The position numbers and the translations under genes were made by a program. Below are positions 18,987 to 30,281 of a DNA stretch of 64,000 nucleotides, piece by piece. Every line of letters begins with the position of its first letter. The first letter of the stretch is position 1. The notes beneath the pieces were generated by a model. That model saw only the letters and a program-made list of their open reading frames with translations. It ran no database searches and was not told where the DNA came from. The stretch comes from JBPESP01 sp051710585 (GTDB taxonomy: Bacteria; Pseudomonadota; Gammaproteobacteria; Enterobacterales; Enterobacteriaceae): assembly GCA_051710585.1 (NCBI GenBank), contig JBPESP010000003.1, positions 186,001-250,000 of the forward strand, written 5' to 3'.

Positions 18987-21565
18987 AAGCGATCTAAAGC
19001 AGAAGTGGCACTTTTTAGTAAAAGACGAAAAAATTCCTCCCATACTATGGCTAAACCATAGTCTACCATTAAGCTATTCTCATCTCACGTTAAAACTATC
19101 ATGCTGCTGTTAGATGAATTTCTAATAGTTTTATTATTCTAATATATCAGTTACTAACTAAAGATAGCAATTTCATTTTTCTATATTTGAATATATAGCA
19201 TCATAAAATTTATTAACTTATAGATTTTAATTATTTCAATCTAAATTTTAAAGATCGACGTAATTGTCGAACTTTTTTAGCATGAACAGCAATATTTTAT
19301 ACTTAAAAATACGAATGTCTAATTCACCATAAGCATGCTACCCTAGCTTTGGCTGGTTATGGTGGCGAGTGTATTTTTTATAGATCATACAATAATACGC
19401 AATAAATAGTGATCGCCATTCTCTATAGTTAAGATAGAGACACCAAGGGGAAATTATAAATTTTTTAGATGGACTGACGCCATAGGTAGGCTGGTTACTA
19501 TTATTTATATCGCTTTCTATCGGCTGAATTAACCGTGATCAGTGGCAGTATTCAACTTATATTTAGTCTCCGGAATTATCTTTAAGGCATTGATATTGTA
19601 TTTACTTCATCTAAATCTCGCCAAGGGTAACTGTATCCGTCATACGGATAATAGAAATCGCTATAACTACCTCGCTATTCATCAGCGGTCTGAAACTACG
19701 CTTACCGGTTAGGAATCTCAATTGACGTATAAGCTTCTACCTAACATTCCCTAATAGTATTCACCATGTCGTCGCAGTATCATGTGCTGCTGTTTTATTT
19801 CATCATCAGCTTCTCGTGGCCACTATTCCTGACATTTTGTAAGATTGTTGTACCACTAAACCCGAGCCGGTACTGGCCAGTTTTATTTCAGTAAATAACA
19901 CTAATGATGATGATAGAATGCGAGTTTTACTCTCCAACGCAGAAGATATAAAAAAACGCGGTGCAACATTGCTAGTACTGATTCTAGCGATACCACTACT
20001 GGCGCCCCTCCCCCGTTAAAAATCGATTTTCCTGCCGACTCTTGCTTTACTCCATTAGACATTTTAAAAGATGTCTTATAAGCGCTCTTAGGCGTCCAAG
20101 ATATCAGCTTCAGCCTAGAAATAAGCGCGGTAAAACTAATGGAACGTATCTTTGCCATTTACAAAGATATGGTGCAAATATTTTTACCTTAACATTTAAT
20201 AGCTGAGTTATGTTACCGCATAAAACGTCGATGCTTCCGGGTTCTTGGCCGATTTCAACCAGCGTCTACTAATAATGCTACACAGAAGTACGGCTGGTTA
20301 ATCGCTATCCACCCTAAGAGTTCGGCGAAAAAGAATATTATCCCTTAGAATTTTTTTTGTGAAGCCAACTAGCGACACCACGCTGAGCAACGGACTCTGG
20401 CTACTGCCGTCTTTCATCGTAGCGATAGTCGTGGCTTTGTATATTTTCCTCCCTCATTATTTGAATCCCTAATATCCTGGTACTGCCAGCAATACTATTT
20501 TAGTTATTTACATATTAGCAGTATTTCTATCTTAGCATCCGCGGCATCGGCCGCATCAACTACAATCGTTTAAGTGTTTAGACACGGACTGACCAGGAAA
20601 GATGCAGAACGTATGGTTAATAACATAGTACAAACGGTTATTGTTTGGAGCATTATTATGCATGATATAGTAACGCCATTTACTTAGTTAGTGTTAGGCT
20701 ATAAAAAAAACCACACGACAGCAAAGATACCCGAGATCGGTAGATTACGCCAGAATGGGATAGCGTAGCGCCATCACTTGAACATTATTAAGGTTACCAA
20801 ACATTTACAGGCACAGGTCCGTATGTATTACTAAAAACCGTGCCAGTTTTGCTGCTATAAAAAGAGCCTAGTAGTAGAATAGCCCAACGTAGGCAGCTGT
20901 CTATGACATCTTCTCTTAACTGAGAAGCCGCAGTTCTTAAAATAAAAAAAGACGATAGCAGCGTGAGTATAATCATCATGCTAGCGTACGACTTAGTTGA
21001 ACCATCACCAAATATCGGTTGTGTTAAAGCTTACAATGATGACTTCATTAGAGATAAAACTGTCGGTAAAACCCAGTTGAAGCTAGGTAAGCCACATAAT
21101 AGTGTTCATAGTTCACTTTGCTATTGTGTATTATTAAAAATAACACCGCACGTATACAAACGTCAGCTGATGGATGCGTTATAAATCATGTGCTAACATG
21201 ATAAGAATAAAATAGCTAAATTTGATACACGGCATAATACCAGATAATTATCAAATAGTTATATTTTAATTTATTGAAAATAAATGTATTATCTGGAGGA
21301 GTCGCAAATGTAACCTGCTTCTCATAGAGACTGGCATTGACGCTACCTACCTTAAGCAGCATGCTTACGTGATTCCGTGGCAGCTTTAACAAACCCGCTA
21401 TTTTCTTGTACTAAACATAGTATTATTCACTATGCATGCCCAAGTGTAGACGGTGGTATGCAAAAGAAACAGCCTCAAGCGTAGAGGTATATACTTAAAC
21501 TACCAAAGTTCCAACCAATAACAGCTTTGGCGACATTAACCTTCGCGGCAAAAGATTATGTGCTC

Positions 21566-21598
21566 TAGCACGCTAATAGCGGCGCTATTAGCGTGCTA
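21566..21598. repeat. 15-bp perfect inverted repeat, 3-nt loop
   Basis: Arms 21566-21580 and 21584-21598 are exact reverse complements with a GGC loop. The stem TAGCACGCTAATAGC is fairly GC-rich for this region. No adjacent gene. Confidence 0.85.
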
Positions 21599-22236
21599 AA
21601 ATAAAAGGTATTAAGTTCATATAAGATCGTGGTAGGGAGGTGATAAGGATTTGTTACAGACCATAACAAAAGCAGGAATAATATTAATATGGTTATGATG
21701 AGATCGGATATTACACTGCCAGATGTATATGTTAATCGTTATTTTATGAAACTTCCGCGTCTTTGTCATGCGCACCAATTATCTGAAATAATACCGCCAA
21801 ACAGACAAGTATCTTTTGAACGCTTTTGCGTGCTTGATCATGTGCTGGTGTCTTATTTTAGCAGAGCAATGTTACCAAGGGGGGTAAAACAACAGGACAT
21901 TAACCCCCTATCCGAGACTGACGTAACTCGTAACCTTAAGCGTAAACAGCTTTCTTTACCCATTTTTTCGTGTCAGCGACCTTGTTAACTATCGTCCAGC
22001 GGTAATTAGTGCCATATGCTAAAGGATTTGTTACACAAGCAATCTTGGAATTTATTAAAAATCTAGCCCAGCATGAACAGACACACTGTAACCTTACCCA
22101 TTACTGGATCTAAAAAGCCCTTATTTTCTTGATGGAAAATCCTAACTAATACCGGCAAGCAGATAGTAACTATCTGTCCGTCAGCACAAGCTAAACATGT
22201 CACATTATCATGCTAACAATAATTTTAATAAGGATG

Positions 22237-22279
22237 AGAAATGGTTATACCTGAATAAAATTCAGGTATAACCATTTCT
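22237..22279. repeat. 20-bp perfect inverted repeat, 3-nt loop
   Basis: Arms 22237-22256 and 22260-22279 are exact reverse complements separated by three A. No gene on either side is recognised. Confidence 0.88.
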
Positions 22280-25200
22280 GTGTGATATTTACGCTACCTT
22301 TCTCTTGGAATATAAAGGAAATGTTTCAGACATAGGATAAACAACAATAGAAACAATATTATTTTCTTCACCCTAGAAGAAAATTTATATTTTTATAATA
22401 AGATTAGATTAAGAGAATAAAGATCTACAGATACTCAATATTGATACTTTAATATTAATACCTTTAAGAGTTATTATTAAAAATAACCATATTATTACTG
22501 ATCTTACTAGGTAATATAATTCGTATCTTTCTTAATTTATATTGAATAATAAGGTATGAGATTTATAACGTAAAACTACGATGCTTTCAGTTTATATACA
22601 GCATGTAGAATATAAATAGAGTGATAATTATTTCTAAGATAATAAGTTGAATAATGAGTTAATTGGAACCCTTTATAGCGAGGCCTATAGGTATTCTATA
22701 AATCCTAAACTTTTTTGCAATTAATTGGTATAACAATGATTATTGCACTAAATTCTGGACTTGAATAAATTTATTTTTTGAGAAGATATAAATGTAATTT
22801 AAATACTTTCTTTAGACATCCATTATATATAAATTATGACTAAAATAGTAAATATTAAAATAATAGCCGAATCTTTATTTAAACCGCTACACTTTCTTTA
22901 CAGTTTAATCTTCAAATATATTATACTGTATAATCTTTAGATAGTGCTTTTAGTTTCTTATAAATCTATCAGACCTTATTTTACTATTTTAAAGATTAGA
23001 ATTATATATTATTAAAGTTATCTTTAATGATCCTGATAATTCCAATACACTTTCCTCATTTTTTTCAAAAAAACTTATTTATTTTAAAATGTAAAATATC
23101 TTTCATATGGAACAATTAAAAAGAAAATTCATTTTCTTACTTTACTTATTTTAAATATAAATATTATTACTGTATAGATGAGTCCTATAATTTACACGCA
23201 TACTTAATTTTAAATATTATTAAAAAATAAATGGAAATGAATCATCCTAACTAGCACCAGATTAATATTAGAGCCCCCTATCCCTTCTAAAAAGAAGGGG
23301 GATCATCATACAAGATCCCTCCCATAATTTCAGAGCTTAATATCCAGCACGTTAAAAAATATTCTATATCATCACCCTCTATTTCTAAAGATAAGCGCAT
23401 TTATCACTAATGTACTCAATGTGGATCCAGCCAACATTTGTCTGAGTCGTTATATGAGTAAGATATCATTATTGTATGTTTATTACAATGAGTGAATCGG
23501 ATTATCCAGCACCTTAGGAACTTTGGCAGTCTATTGAAAGCGAACTGCAAATTCACCTAATTTAACTATAAGAATTTGCGCTATAACTTTCGAGTTATCA
23601 GTTAATTATTTAGTAGAGCAAGCGCGAGAACTCCTCAATAGCGGCGCTATAAATCCTTTATAATCTAAACTTGAGCCGGCTGATGAATCGATCAGATAAA
23701 GCCAGTACTACCATAAAGTTACACAATAGCGGACGATCATATGCCAACGTGCCATTCCTCTCCACCATGCTCAAGCAAGCAATTATAACTTTTATTGTCG
23801 AGAAATCGAAGGCCAGCACATTGACACGAGGCCCTTTAGCGCGCTACTGTGCTGGCTAAAGAAAAAAACTTTATAAAACAATTGGTTAACAAAAGTAGCC
23901 TACAGGAATAACTGAGTATATATCTCAACGATGAGCAGTCCTGCGTATCTAGAAATAATACTTTCAGGGAAGAACGAAATAGAGTAAATCCTCCGAGGAT
24001 AATAACGTGGTTCTATGCCATTTTCTGGCCGCATTATACCCACAATTGTATGACCTCCTACGGTTCTGGAACCTTACCGCATATTTCAAGCGGACTGACT
24101 GAAGGGGTAATATTATTATTAACCTACCATACTGGCACTCTATGCCAATCCACGATAAGTTCAATAGCATGGTCAAATAGGTTTTTTGTACCCAACCAAA
24201 AAAAAGTGAAAGGTAGGTCAGTAGGTTGGTGTTTAAGGCGTATCAAGTGTACCAGCAACAGTATTGAGTACAGATTCTAGCAAATAACTCCTGGATAACA
24301 GACAGAAAATCTCTGGATACTTAAGATAGTATATTCAATGTACATAACAACTCTTTATCCTGACCTAACCTAACCCTGATGCTTAACGAATGTATCCATT
24401 ATCTGACATAGTAAAGCCTATCTATCACTGAAAAAATGAGATAGCGGTAACAAGATGCATGGTGTTATGCCATCCATAACCATAGTCCAAGGGGGTTATT
24501 AAGCGGCTAAATAGGATTCAATCTCGTAGAGTCAGCCTTACGCTTTCGAATCTATAAAGGGCTCTTAGCTTCTAACCTAATCCGGTGCAGGTACATGAGC
24601 GACAACTGCTGACTCTATCAAAAGCACTGCGTCAGGGGGCGGGGTTAGATCTCTCTACTTGCAGAAAAATGCTAGAAATTTAAAGAGGAGGTGTAACGCT
24701 ATAACGGCAGTCAAAAGAATAAACCACTATAAAAAATCAACAATAGATCGATAATTCCACTTATGCCTATCATAACGTCCTGTTGATAAGCAAAAGTACG
24801 ATACCAAATAGCTGACTAACGACAGATAAATTGCGTGAGATATTTATGCTAGAAAAGAAATCTATAACCTAACGCGGCTAAATTGCACTGCTAAAAACCG
24901 TATTTTTTGTTAAAAGCCAATTAAGGTAGACCGCTAGATGGATGAGGCTTATCTTTTCATCCCACTCTATAATGGCAATACTCCCCCGCCTCTGCCACAA
25001 TCTTCAGAGTGAAAGTCCTAAAGGCTCTCGGAGCTTCACATTAAGCCATCCAAAAATAAAACTTAGAATACATAAAAAACGAATTATACCTAATGATAAA
25101 TGCACCAAAGAAATGTAGTAGTATAATAAATTTAATTACCTAAAACATAAGGGATACACGTTCATCACAGAATAACACAGGTGAGTTAATAAAAATTAAG

Positions 25201-25608
25201 AAATTTCACTCCTAAATTTAAACTCAAATCTACTTAATTTGTTCTCAACAAAAAAAATTACACTGCCACGTAAGTACAAAAAAAAAGCCATGGACTTTAA
25301 CCTTTCTAACAATAACAAAATAAGTAAAATAACTGTGTGATGAGCGACAAAGGAAAACGCCACAAGCCTCTTCTATAACCTAGGAATAAATCGAAACACG
25401 TGGGCTCAAAATGATATTCAACTGATTAAAATTAAAATAAAATATAAAAAACTCTAAAGCACTTTTAATACTAAACCGTCCTGAACAGTTCTTGTTAATC
25501 TGAAAACTCAGAGCGCATTATCCCGTGGCCATACTCTTCTGCTACATATTAAGGGTTTATTGCAAAATTATAAATACTGAAAAGTTATCATAACGGGCTA
25601 GACGAAAA

Positions 25609-25657
25609 TTAAAGGATACTGTATAGTCATATTCATGAACTATACAGTATCCTTTAA
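25609..25657. repeat. 19-bp perfect inverted repeat, 11-nt loop
   Basis: Arms 25609-25627 and 25639-25657 are exact reverse complements, with the arm core AAAGGATACTGTATAGT. It lies about 750 bases before the galE relic, within unassigned DNA. Confidence 0.88.
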
Positions 25658-26400
25658 GCTGTGATACATCCGACACCAGAAAGATCAGAACATTATGAAA
25701 ACACAGAGAAACTTCTGAATGGGGCTACAAGGTCGCAGCTAGGCTCATAAAAACCGGGGTTGTTCATTTAATTATCAACAGAATGACATATAAGGATGAA
25801 CATGATGCTAAGAAGCATATTACGATCCCAAACTATTTTAAAAACCCCTTTATTGTAATGAAACAAAATCAGGTTTTGTACTGTGATATAATTTACACAT
25901 AAAATGGATAGGCTAAAAATTAAGCATATTTAATGAACCTATTTGCCTGTAAACTAATGATTTTAAGTATGTCATTCTCAAAAAACAGCGTACTGACCAT
26001 TAACGCACTGAAAATAAAATGGAAATACAAAATAAATAAGCAGAGCATTGTTCTATAGCGAACAATGTAGGCACTACAGAGCAAGTTTTTCCAATAATTA
26101 CTCTAGTGTTACCGGATCAAAAAAAATAAGTTGGCGTAGTAACTATTGGAATTACAGTCCAATAGAGCACTTCCTCAGAAGTAAAAAAAGTGCATATCGG
26201 TAAAGGGTTTATATAAGTTTCAGCGAAAAAACTTACATATTTATAGGCTATATTGTGGGATATTACAGTGTACTCAGGTTACATGAATACCTACGCTGCT
26301 ATGAATTTAATAGATTTCATAAATTGCCGCATGATTACTCTTTTTAGAGTACTTGTGTTCTTACTCTACTGTATTGAAGAAAAAATAAGGGAGTGAAAAT

Positions 26401-27460
26401 ATGTCAGTACTAGTCACAGGTTGTAGTAGCAGTTACATTAGCACCCATACCTGCTTGTAGGTTATCGCTGCTGACTAGTGATACGGCTCGTCATTATCGA
26501 TAACTTATAAAATACACTATAAGCATTCCGCATTATCTATAATTGGCTGACCGAGCGACCACATACACCGCAGTTTTACCAAGGATGATATTTATCCGTA
26601 ATTAAAAGATACTGCACATATTTTCGGTGAGTAAAATATCAGCATAATAGTCTACTTTGCTGATCTGAAGGCAGTTGTGGAATCAGGCAGGCAGCCTATA
26701 AACATTATTATAATAATGTTTATAGTATCCGCATACTGCTGAGAGCTGTCCGCGAAACCGGATCTTTAACTTAATTTTTAGTTTCTCCGCAATCATCTAT
26801 AGCGATCAGTGAATGATACATTATGTTTATTTTATGAAAGTCTGGCCACTTGGCAGCCATGTAACCCCCTATAGCCGCGACAAATTAATGATTCGAGAGA
26901 TTTTGTAGAATTTACAAAATACCGCTCCCGCTGGAGCGTTAACCTTCTTTGCGTTATTTTAATCCAGTAGGCGCCCATCCCCCCGAGCAAGATATAGGCG
27001 AAGATCCTTGTGGTTAGTTTAAGAACCTGACGCTCTTTTATTGTGCAAGTATCAGTGAGATGAGGGTCTCTCCCATCACTGTCTATTTTTGGTAATAATT
27101 TTCCGACACCTGATAATAGAAGTGTACGCAACTATATCCATATGCCATATCTGGCATATAGTCATTTTGCGGCAGTGATATCATCTAACACGATCGGCCC
27201 AGCGAACATATTTACAATCTAGACACGAGTAAGGGTCATAGTGTGTTGTTGGACGTGACAACAGCATCTATCCCCAGGCCTACCGGCAAACCAATGCCAT
27301 ACCATTTACTCCCCCCAACGCGACGAGAGGAAATTTACACATATGTTGAAATGCGACGGGAAAGCTGCATGGGAATTATACTGGCAAGTCAGTAAAGCGC
27401 TGGAAGAAGACATGGTTGGAGACACCTAGCACTTTGCAATCCCCGGTACCAGAACGGCTA
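26401..27460 (+). pseudogene. galE: galE relic (UDP-glucose 4-epimerase)
   Basis: Starts with a still readable ATG at 26401: MSVLVTGCSSSYISTHTC versus GalE MRVLVTGGSGYIGSHTC (the Rossmann dinucleotide motif, now damaged), then stops. Later pieces in other frames match in order: YYNNVYSIRILLRAV (YDNNVNGTLRLISAM), RYFNPVGAHPPEQDIGEDP (RYFNPVGAHPSGDMGEDP), SIFGNNFPTPDNRSVRNYIH (AIFGNDYPTEDGTGVRDYIH), and ELYWQVSKALEEDMVGDT (ELNWRVTRTLDEMAQDT). The gene is full-length but broken by many frameshifts and stops. It heads a relic gal operon ending at gpmA, the same order as in E. coli. Confidence 0.95.
26696..26725. repeat. 30-bp perfect palindrome inside galE relic
   Basis: Positions 26696-26710 and 26711-26725 are exact reverse complements without spacer. 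The segment aligns with the GalE codons for the YYDNNVNGT region, so it used to be ordinary coding sequence and was altered into a perfect palindrome during decay. Confidence 0.85.
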
Positions 27461-27479
27461 TCTAGATTAAAGAAAGAAG

Positions 27480-28255
27480 ATGCTGTCATTTTAATCCCTT
27501 CAATCATCCGTATCTGCATTGGAATCTTTTAATTGACTAATGTATCTTTGTTTCGTCTTATCTGATAAAGAGACTCTAGTAAGAAAAAACAAGGAATACA
27601 ATCAGCGTAAACACTACCGATCCATAATCCGAATTATTATTTCGCCTAAGCAAAACAGCATACTATCAATCGTAATCTCGATTGCCATATAAGGCACATA
27701 TTTACCAACGATTTTGTCGTACGAAGCGGCTATATACGCCGAACGTACCCGCTAAGCTACAATACTCCCCTCTTTACAGCTCTAAAGAGGTTACTAGCGG
27801 CAACAATGAGTATTCTAGTTTTAAATAACCATAGTAAAATGAGCCTGAACTATCGCTATAAGCCCTAGAACCGGTAGTTAATACCTAGAACGCAAGGAAA
27901 AAGCGCAGAGCTGGATAAATGGTCTCCTCCGAATGGAGTCGCACATAAAGACTTTTTTCAGCAGGAATACTGCCCCGTTAACAGAGCTCTCGATATTACT
28001 TGGCTACGCTATCCAAGAGCTGGCGAACAGAATTCACCATAGTAAATACTTTCGTGATTGGCTGGTAGTTTTCCGTCTATATACCACCTGCCGTGGCATT
28101 TGAAACACCATTGCTACGATTCGCTATCGGTGCACAAATTTATGGTGGACTATGCAATACTGGTAGAAACAGAGCGTGACTTTACCAAAAAAAAGCCGCC
28201 AATCATCGCCTACAGGCGATCAGCAAAAAAATCACTTTCGCTAATCTGAAACCCT
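27480..28255 (+). pseudogene. galT: galT relic (galactose-1-phosphate uridylyltransferase)
   Basis: The 5' part reads NPFNHPYLHWNLL, a stop, then FVSSYLIKR, compared with GalT NPVDHPHRRYNPLTGQWILVSPHRAKR. The 3' part reads VHKFMVDYAILVETERDFT, compared with VRKFMVGYEMLAETQRDLT. Between them DFFQQEYCPVN resembles KEYFAEQKSP. The relic is shorter than a full galT (about 1050 bases), so internal deletions are likely in addition to frameshifts. It lies directly between the galE and galK relics. Confidence 0.88.
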
Positions 28256-28259
28256 CACA

Positions 28260-28860
28260 ATGAATTGACAAAACACTACTTAAACTGTTTTTGTTATGTC
28301 TCTGGTTATACCTTTTGCCTAATAGTCAAAGCACCCTTAGACTGAACAATATTATTGACGAACATACCAGTTATAAAAAACGATTTTGTATTACCTTCTG
28401 CCAGCCCATCGATTACGAGAGAGTCATATTCTATACTGCCGCGACGATCGCGAAATTTAAGTTTATCACCATGGATCATTATAACTGTCAGCACGATATA
28501 TCTTCTCTAAAAGAGCCGATTTATTCCATACTAAGAATCAGTAATAATATAATTACAAGAGCTGCTGCGTACTGTGCAAACCCGCACGCTACCAATACCG
28601 AATAATAATATCCCAGTAGTTATCGTTAACTCCAACTCCCCGCCATAAACAGTATAAAATGCGCTGCACGTTAGTTACAGCGAATAACCAATAGCGATTT
28701 CAGTAGCTAATACGGTAAACTGGGTACCCACTGAGCGCATCGTAGACATTTCTACAGCCGTGGAAATACTACAAGTAAAAAAAGTTTTAAAAAAATAGGT
28801 TATGTTCCTTCCACCAGCAAAGGAACAGAGCTATACTTAGAGACTGCCTTATTCTGTCAC
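28260..28860 (+). pseudogene. galK: galK relic (galactokinase)
   Basis: The best preserved part, in one frame, reads RLNNIIDEHTSYKKRF then QPIDYERVIF and DHYNCQHDISSL, matching GalK RVNLIGEHTDYNDGFVLP, AIDYQTVIS and DYENQLDEFSL. A later piece VVIVNSNSP matches VVIINSNFKR. The relic is about half the normal galK length, so most of the 3' half appears deleted. The 3' boundary is approximate. Confidence 0.85.
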
Positions 28861-28869
28861 TGACAGATA

Positions 28870-29450
28870 ACGTGTTACAAATCAATCACCACGCCGTTCT
28901 ATAGATAACCATTCTTTTGATCAATCTCATCAATCAATTTTATTTTTTATCTTAACAGCGCCAAGCGCACCTGCAGATTATGATGAATAATTACCCATTA
29001 CCTGCCAGTAAACAACGAGGAAATATCTGGAGCCAATCTAACCAATATTGGTAATAGCAGTATGGATTTCTGTCAGCCTAAAACTATCTCTACCGACTTC
29101 CTGGTGGGTCTTTCCAGCAGGAGAGCTTCCATTCTACTCTTCTAGATCCGCCAACAGAAAGATGCAATATAGAAATGGTACACTCTCACATCCACCATAA
29201 ATTTTATACCAGAAACTTTTCTCACTAGCAAACATCATGGTAAAGAGTATCTTAATTACAGCTAGATTAGTATTAGAAGATAAACTTCTGCCAAATAGCT
29301 ATGACCATACAGAATACCCAACACACAACTATTAAATCTACTATTGGGTCTAGTCTCCAGCTGTCGAACACCAATAATTCAAAGATCCAGTATCATTTTC
29401 AGATATTCTAAACGGTTTTCCGATAATATTATTCCCATAGTTAACACACT
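28870..29450 (+). pseudogene. galM: galM relic (aldose 1-epimerase)
   Basis: A readable segment near 28995-29110 gives LPVNNEEISGANLTNIGNSS followed by MDFCQPKTISTDFLVG, matching GalM YLPVDEGGIPHDGLKSVAGTSFDFRSAKIIASEFL. A later piece FYTRNFSH matches the FYSGNFLGGTP motif. Boundaries are approximate and the N-terminal half is missing or unrecognisable. Position between galK and gpmA agrees with E. coli. Confidence 0.75.
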
Positions 29451-29528
29451 AGAACTTGCTGCCTGATATAAGCAACCCATATAATATAAAAACTATCATG
29501 AAATATTAGAATATTAAGGAATCATGTA

Positions 29529-30233
29529 ATGACTGTAACTAAGCTGGTTCTGATACGTCACGGGGAAAGCCAGTGGAACAATGAAAACCGTTTTACGGGC
29601 TGGATGGATGTAGACCTGTCTGATAAGGGTCGCACTGAAGCAAAGAAAGCGGGTCAAGTATTGAAGGCGAATGGCTATTTCTTTGATTTTGCCTACACCT
29701 CAGTGCTAAAGCGCGCTATACATACTCTCTGGAATATCCTGGACGAACTGGATCAAGCCTGGTTACCAATAGAAAAATCCTGGCTTTTGAATGAACGTCA
29801 TTACGGTGCATTGCAAGGGCTTAATAAAGCCGAGACCGCAAAAAAATATGGTGACGAGCAGGTGAAACAATGGCGCCGCGGTTTTGCGATTACCCCACCA
29901 GAACTCACCCATAAAGATGAGCGTTTCCCGGGCTATGACCCTCGCTACGCCAATTTGAGTAGCGCGGAATTGCCGACAACAGAAAGCCTAGCGTTAACTA
30001 CTAATCGTGTGCTACGCTACTGGAACGAAGCGATTCTTCCCCGCATGAAGAACGGTGAGAAAATCATTATTGCTGCGCATGGTAACTCCATACGCGTCCT
30101 AGTAAAATTCCTGGATAATTTGAGCGAAGAAGAAATTATGGAACTAAATTTTACGACTGGCGTGCCATTAGTGTACGAATTTGACGACAATATGAAGTCG
30201 ATTAAACATTACTATCTTAGTAACCCTGAGTAA
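29529..30233 (+). CDS. gpmA: 2,3-bisphosphoglycerate-dependent phosphoglycerate mutase, C-terminally truncated
   Basis: Glycolytic enzyme that interconverts 3- and 2-phosphoglycerate through a phosphohistidine. The catalytic set is intact: RHGES with H11, R62, E89 and H184 (AAHGNS). A ribosome site AAGGA precedes the ATG. The protein ends after 234 residues at ...YYLSNPE, whereas E. coli GpmA has 250. Directly after the TAA at 30231-30233 the same frame continues IAAKTTTVTNQDESK to a second TAA at 30279-30281, which aligns with the E. coli tail EIAAKAAAVANQGKAK. So a nonsense mutation has removed the flexible C-terminal tail, which in this family closes over the active site and affects activity. 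The gene is probably still functional, perhaps weaker. Confidence 0.95.
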   Translation: MTVTKLVLIRHGESQWNNENRFTGWMDVDLSDKGRTEAKKAGQVLKANGYFFDFAYTSVLKRAIHTLWNILDELDQAWLPIEKSWLLNERHYGALQGLNKAETAKKYGDEQVKQWRRGFAITPPELTHKDERFPGYDPRYANLSSAELPTTESLALTTNRVLRYWNEAILPRMKNGEKIIIAAHGNSIRVLVKFLDNLSEEEIMELNFTTGVPLVYEFDDNMKSIKHYYLSNPE

Positions 30234-30281
30234 ATCGCTGCCAAAACTACCACAGTTACTAATCAAGATGAATCGAAATAA
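30234..30281 (+). other. untranslated former 3' end of gpmA
   Basis: Sixteen codons in frame with gpmA after its premature TAA, still recognisable as the lost C-terminal tail and ending in the ancestral stop at 30279-30281. The preserved sequence shows that the nonsense change is recent relative to the decay elsewhere in the window. Confidence 0.88.

Larger units (their letters stand above)
17721..26400. other. 8.7 kb gene desert between nnr relic and galE relic
   Basis: I find no intact gene and could not name any relic with confidence. The open frames present (largest about 99 codons at 21689-21988) have no family signature that I recognise. Around 19930-20480 plus-strand pieces resemble a membrane or secretion-type protein (a segment reading LWLLPSFIVAIVVALYIF) but no family can be assigned. 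The 22300-23270 part is extremely AT-rich. Strong hairpins occur at 18941-18986, 21566-21598, 22237-22279 and 25609-25657. The stretch is most likely several kilobases of eroded genes. Confidence 0.5.

Noticed and set aside
19900..20480. Secretion or flagellar (FliF/SctJ-like) relic
   Set aside because: A membrane-like segment is visible but no diagnostic motif supports the assignment.
21689..21988. 99-codon open frame in the desert as a possible small gene
   Set aside because: No family motif and no gene context; in 8.7 kb of non-coding DNA a frame of this length is unremarkable.
25960..26350. modE or modF relic upstream of galE
   Set aside because: modF lies there in E. coli, but no stretch matched ModE or ModF convincingly.
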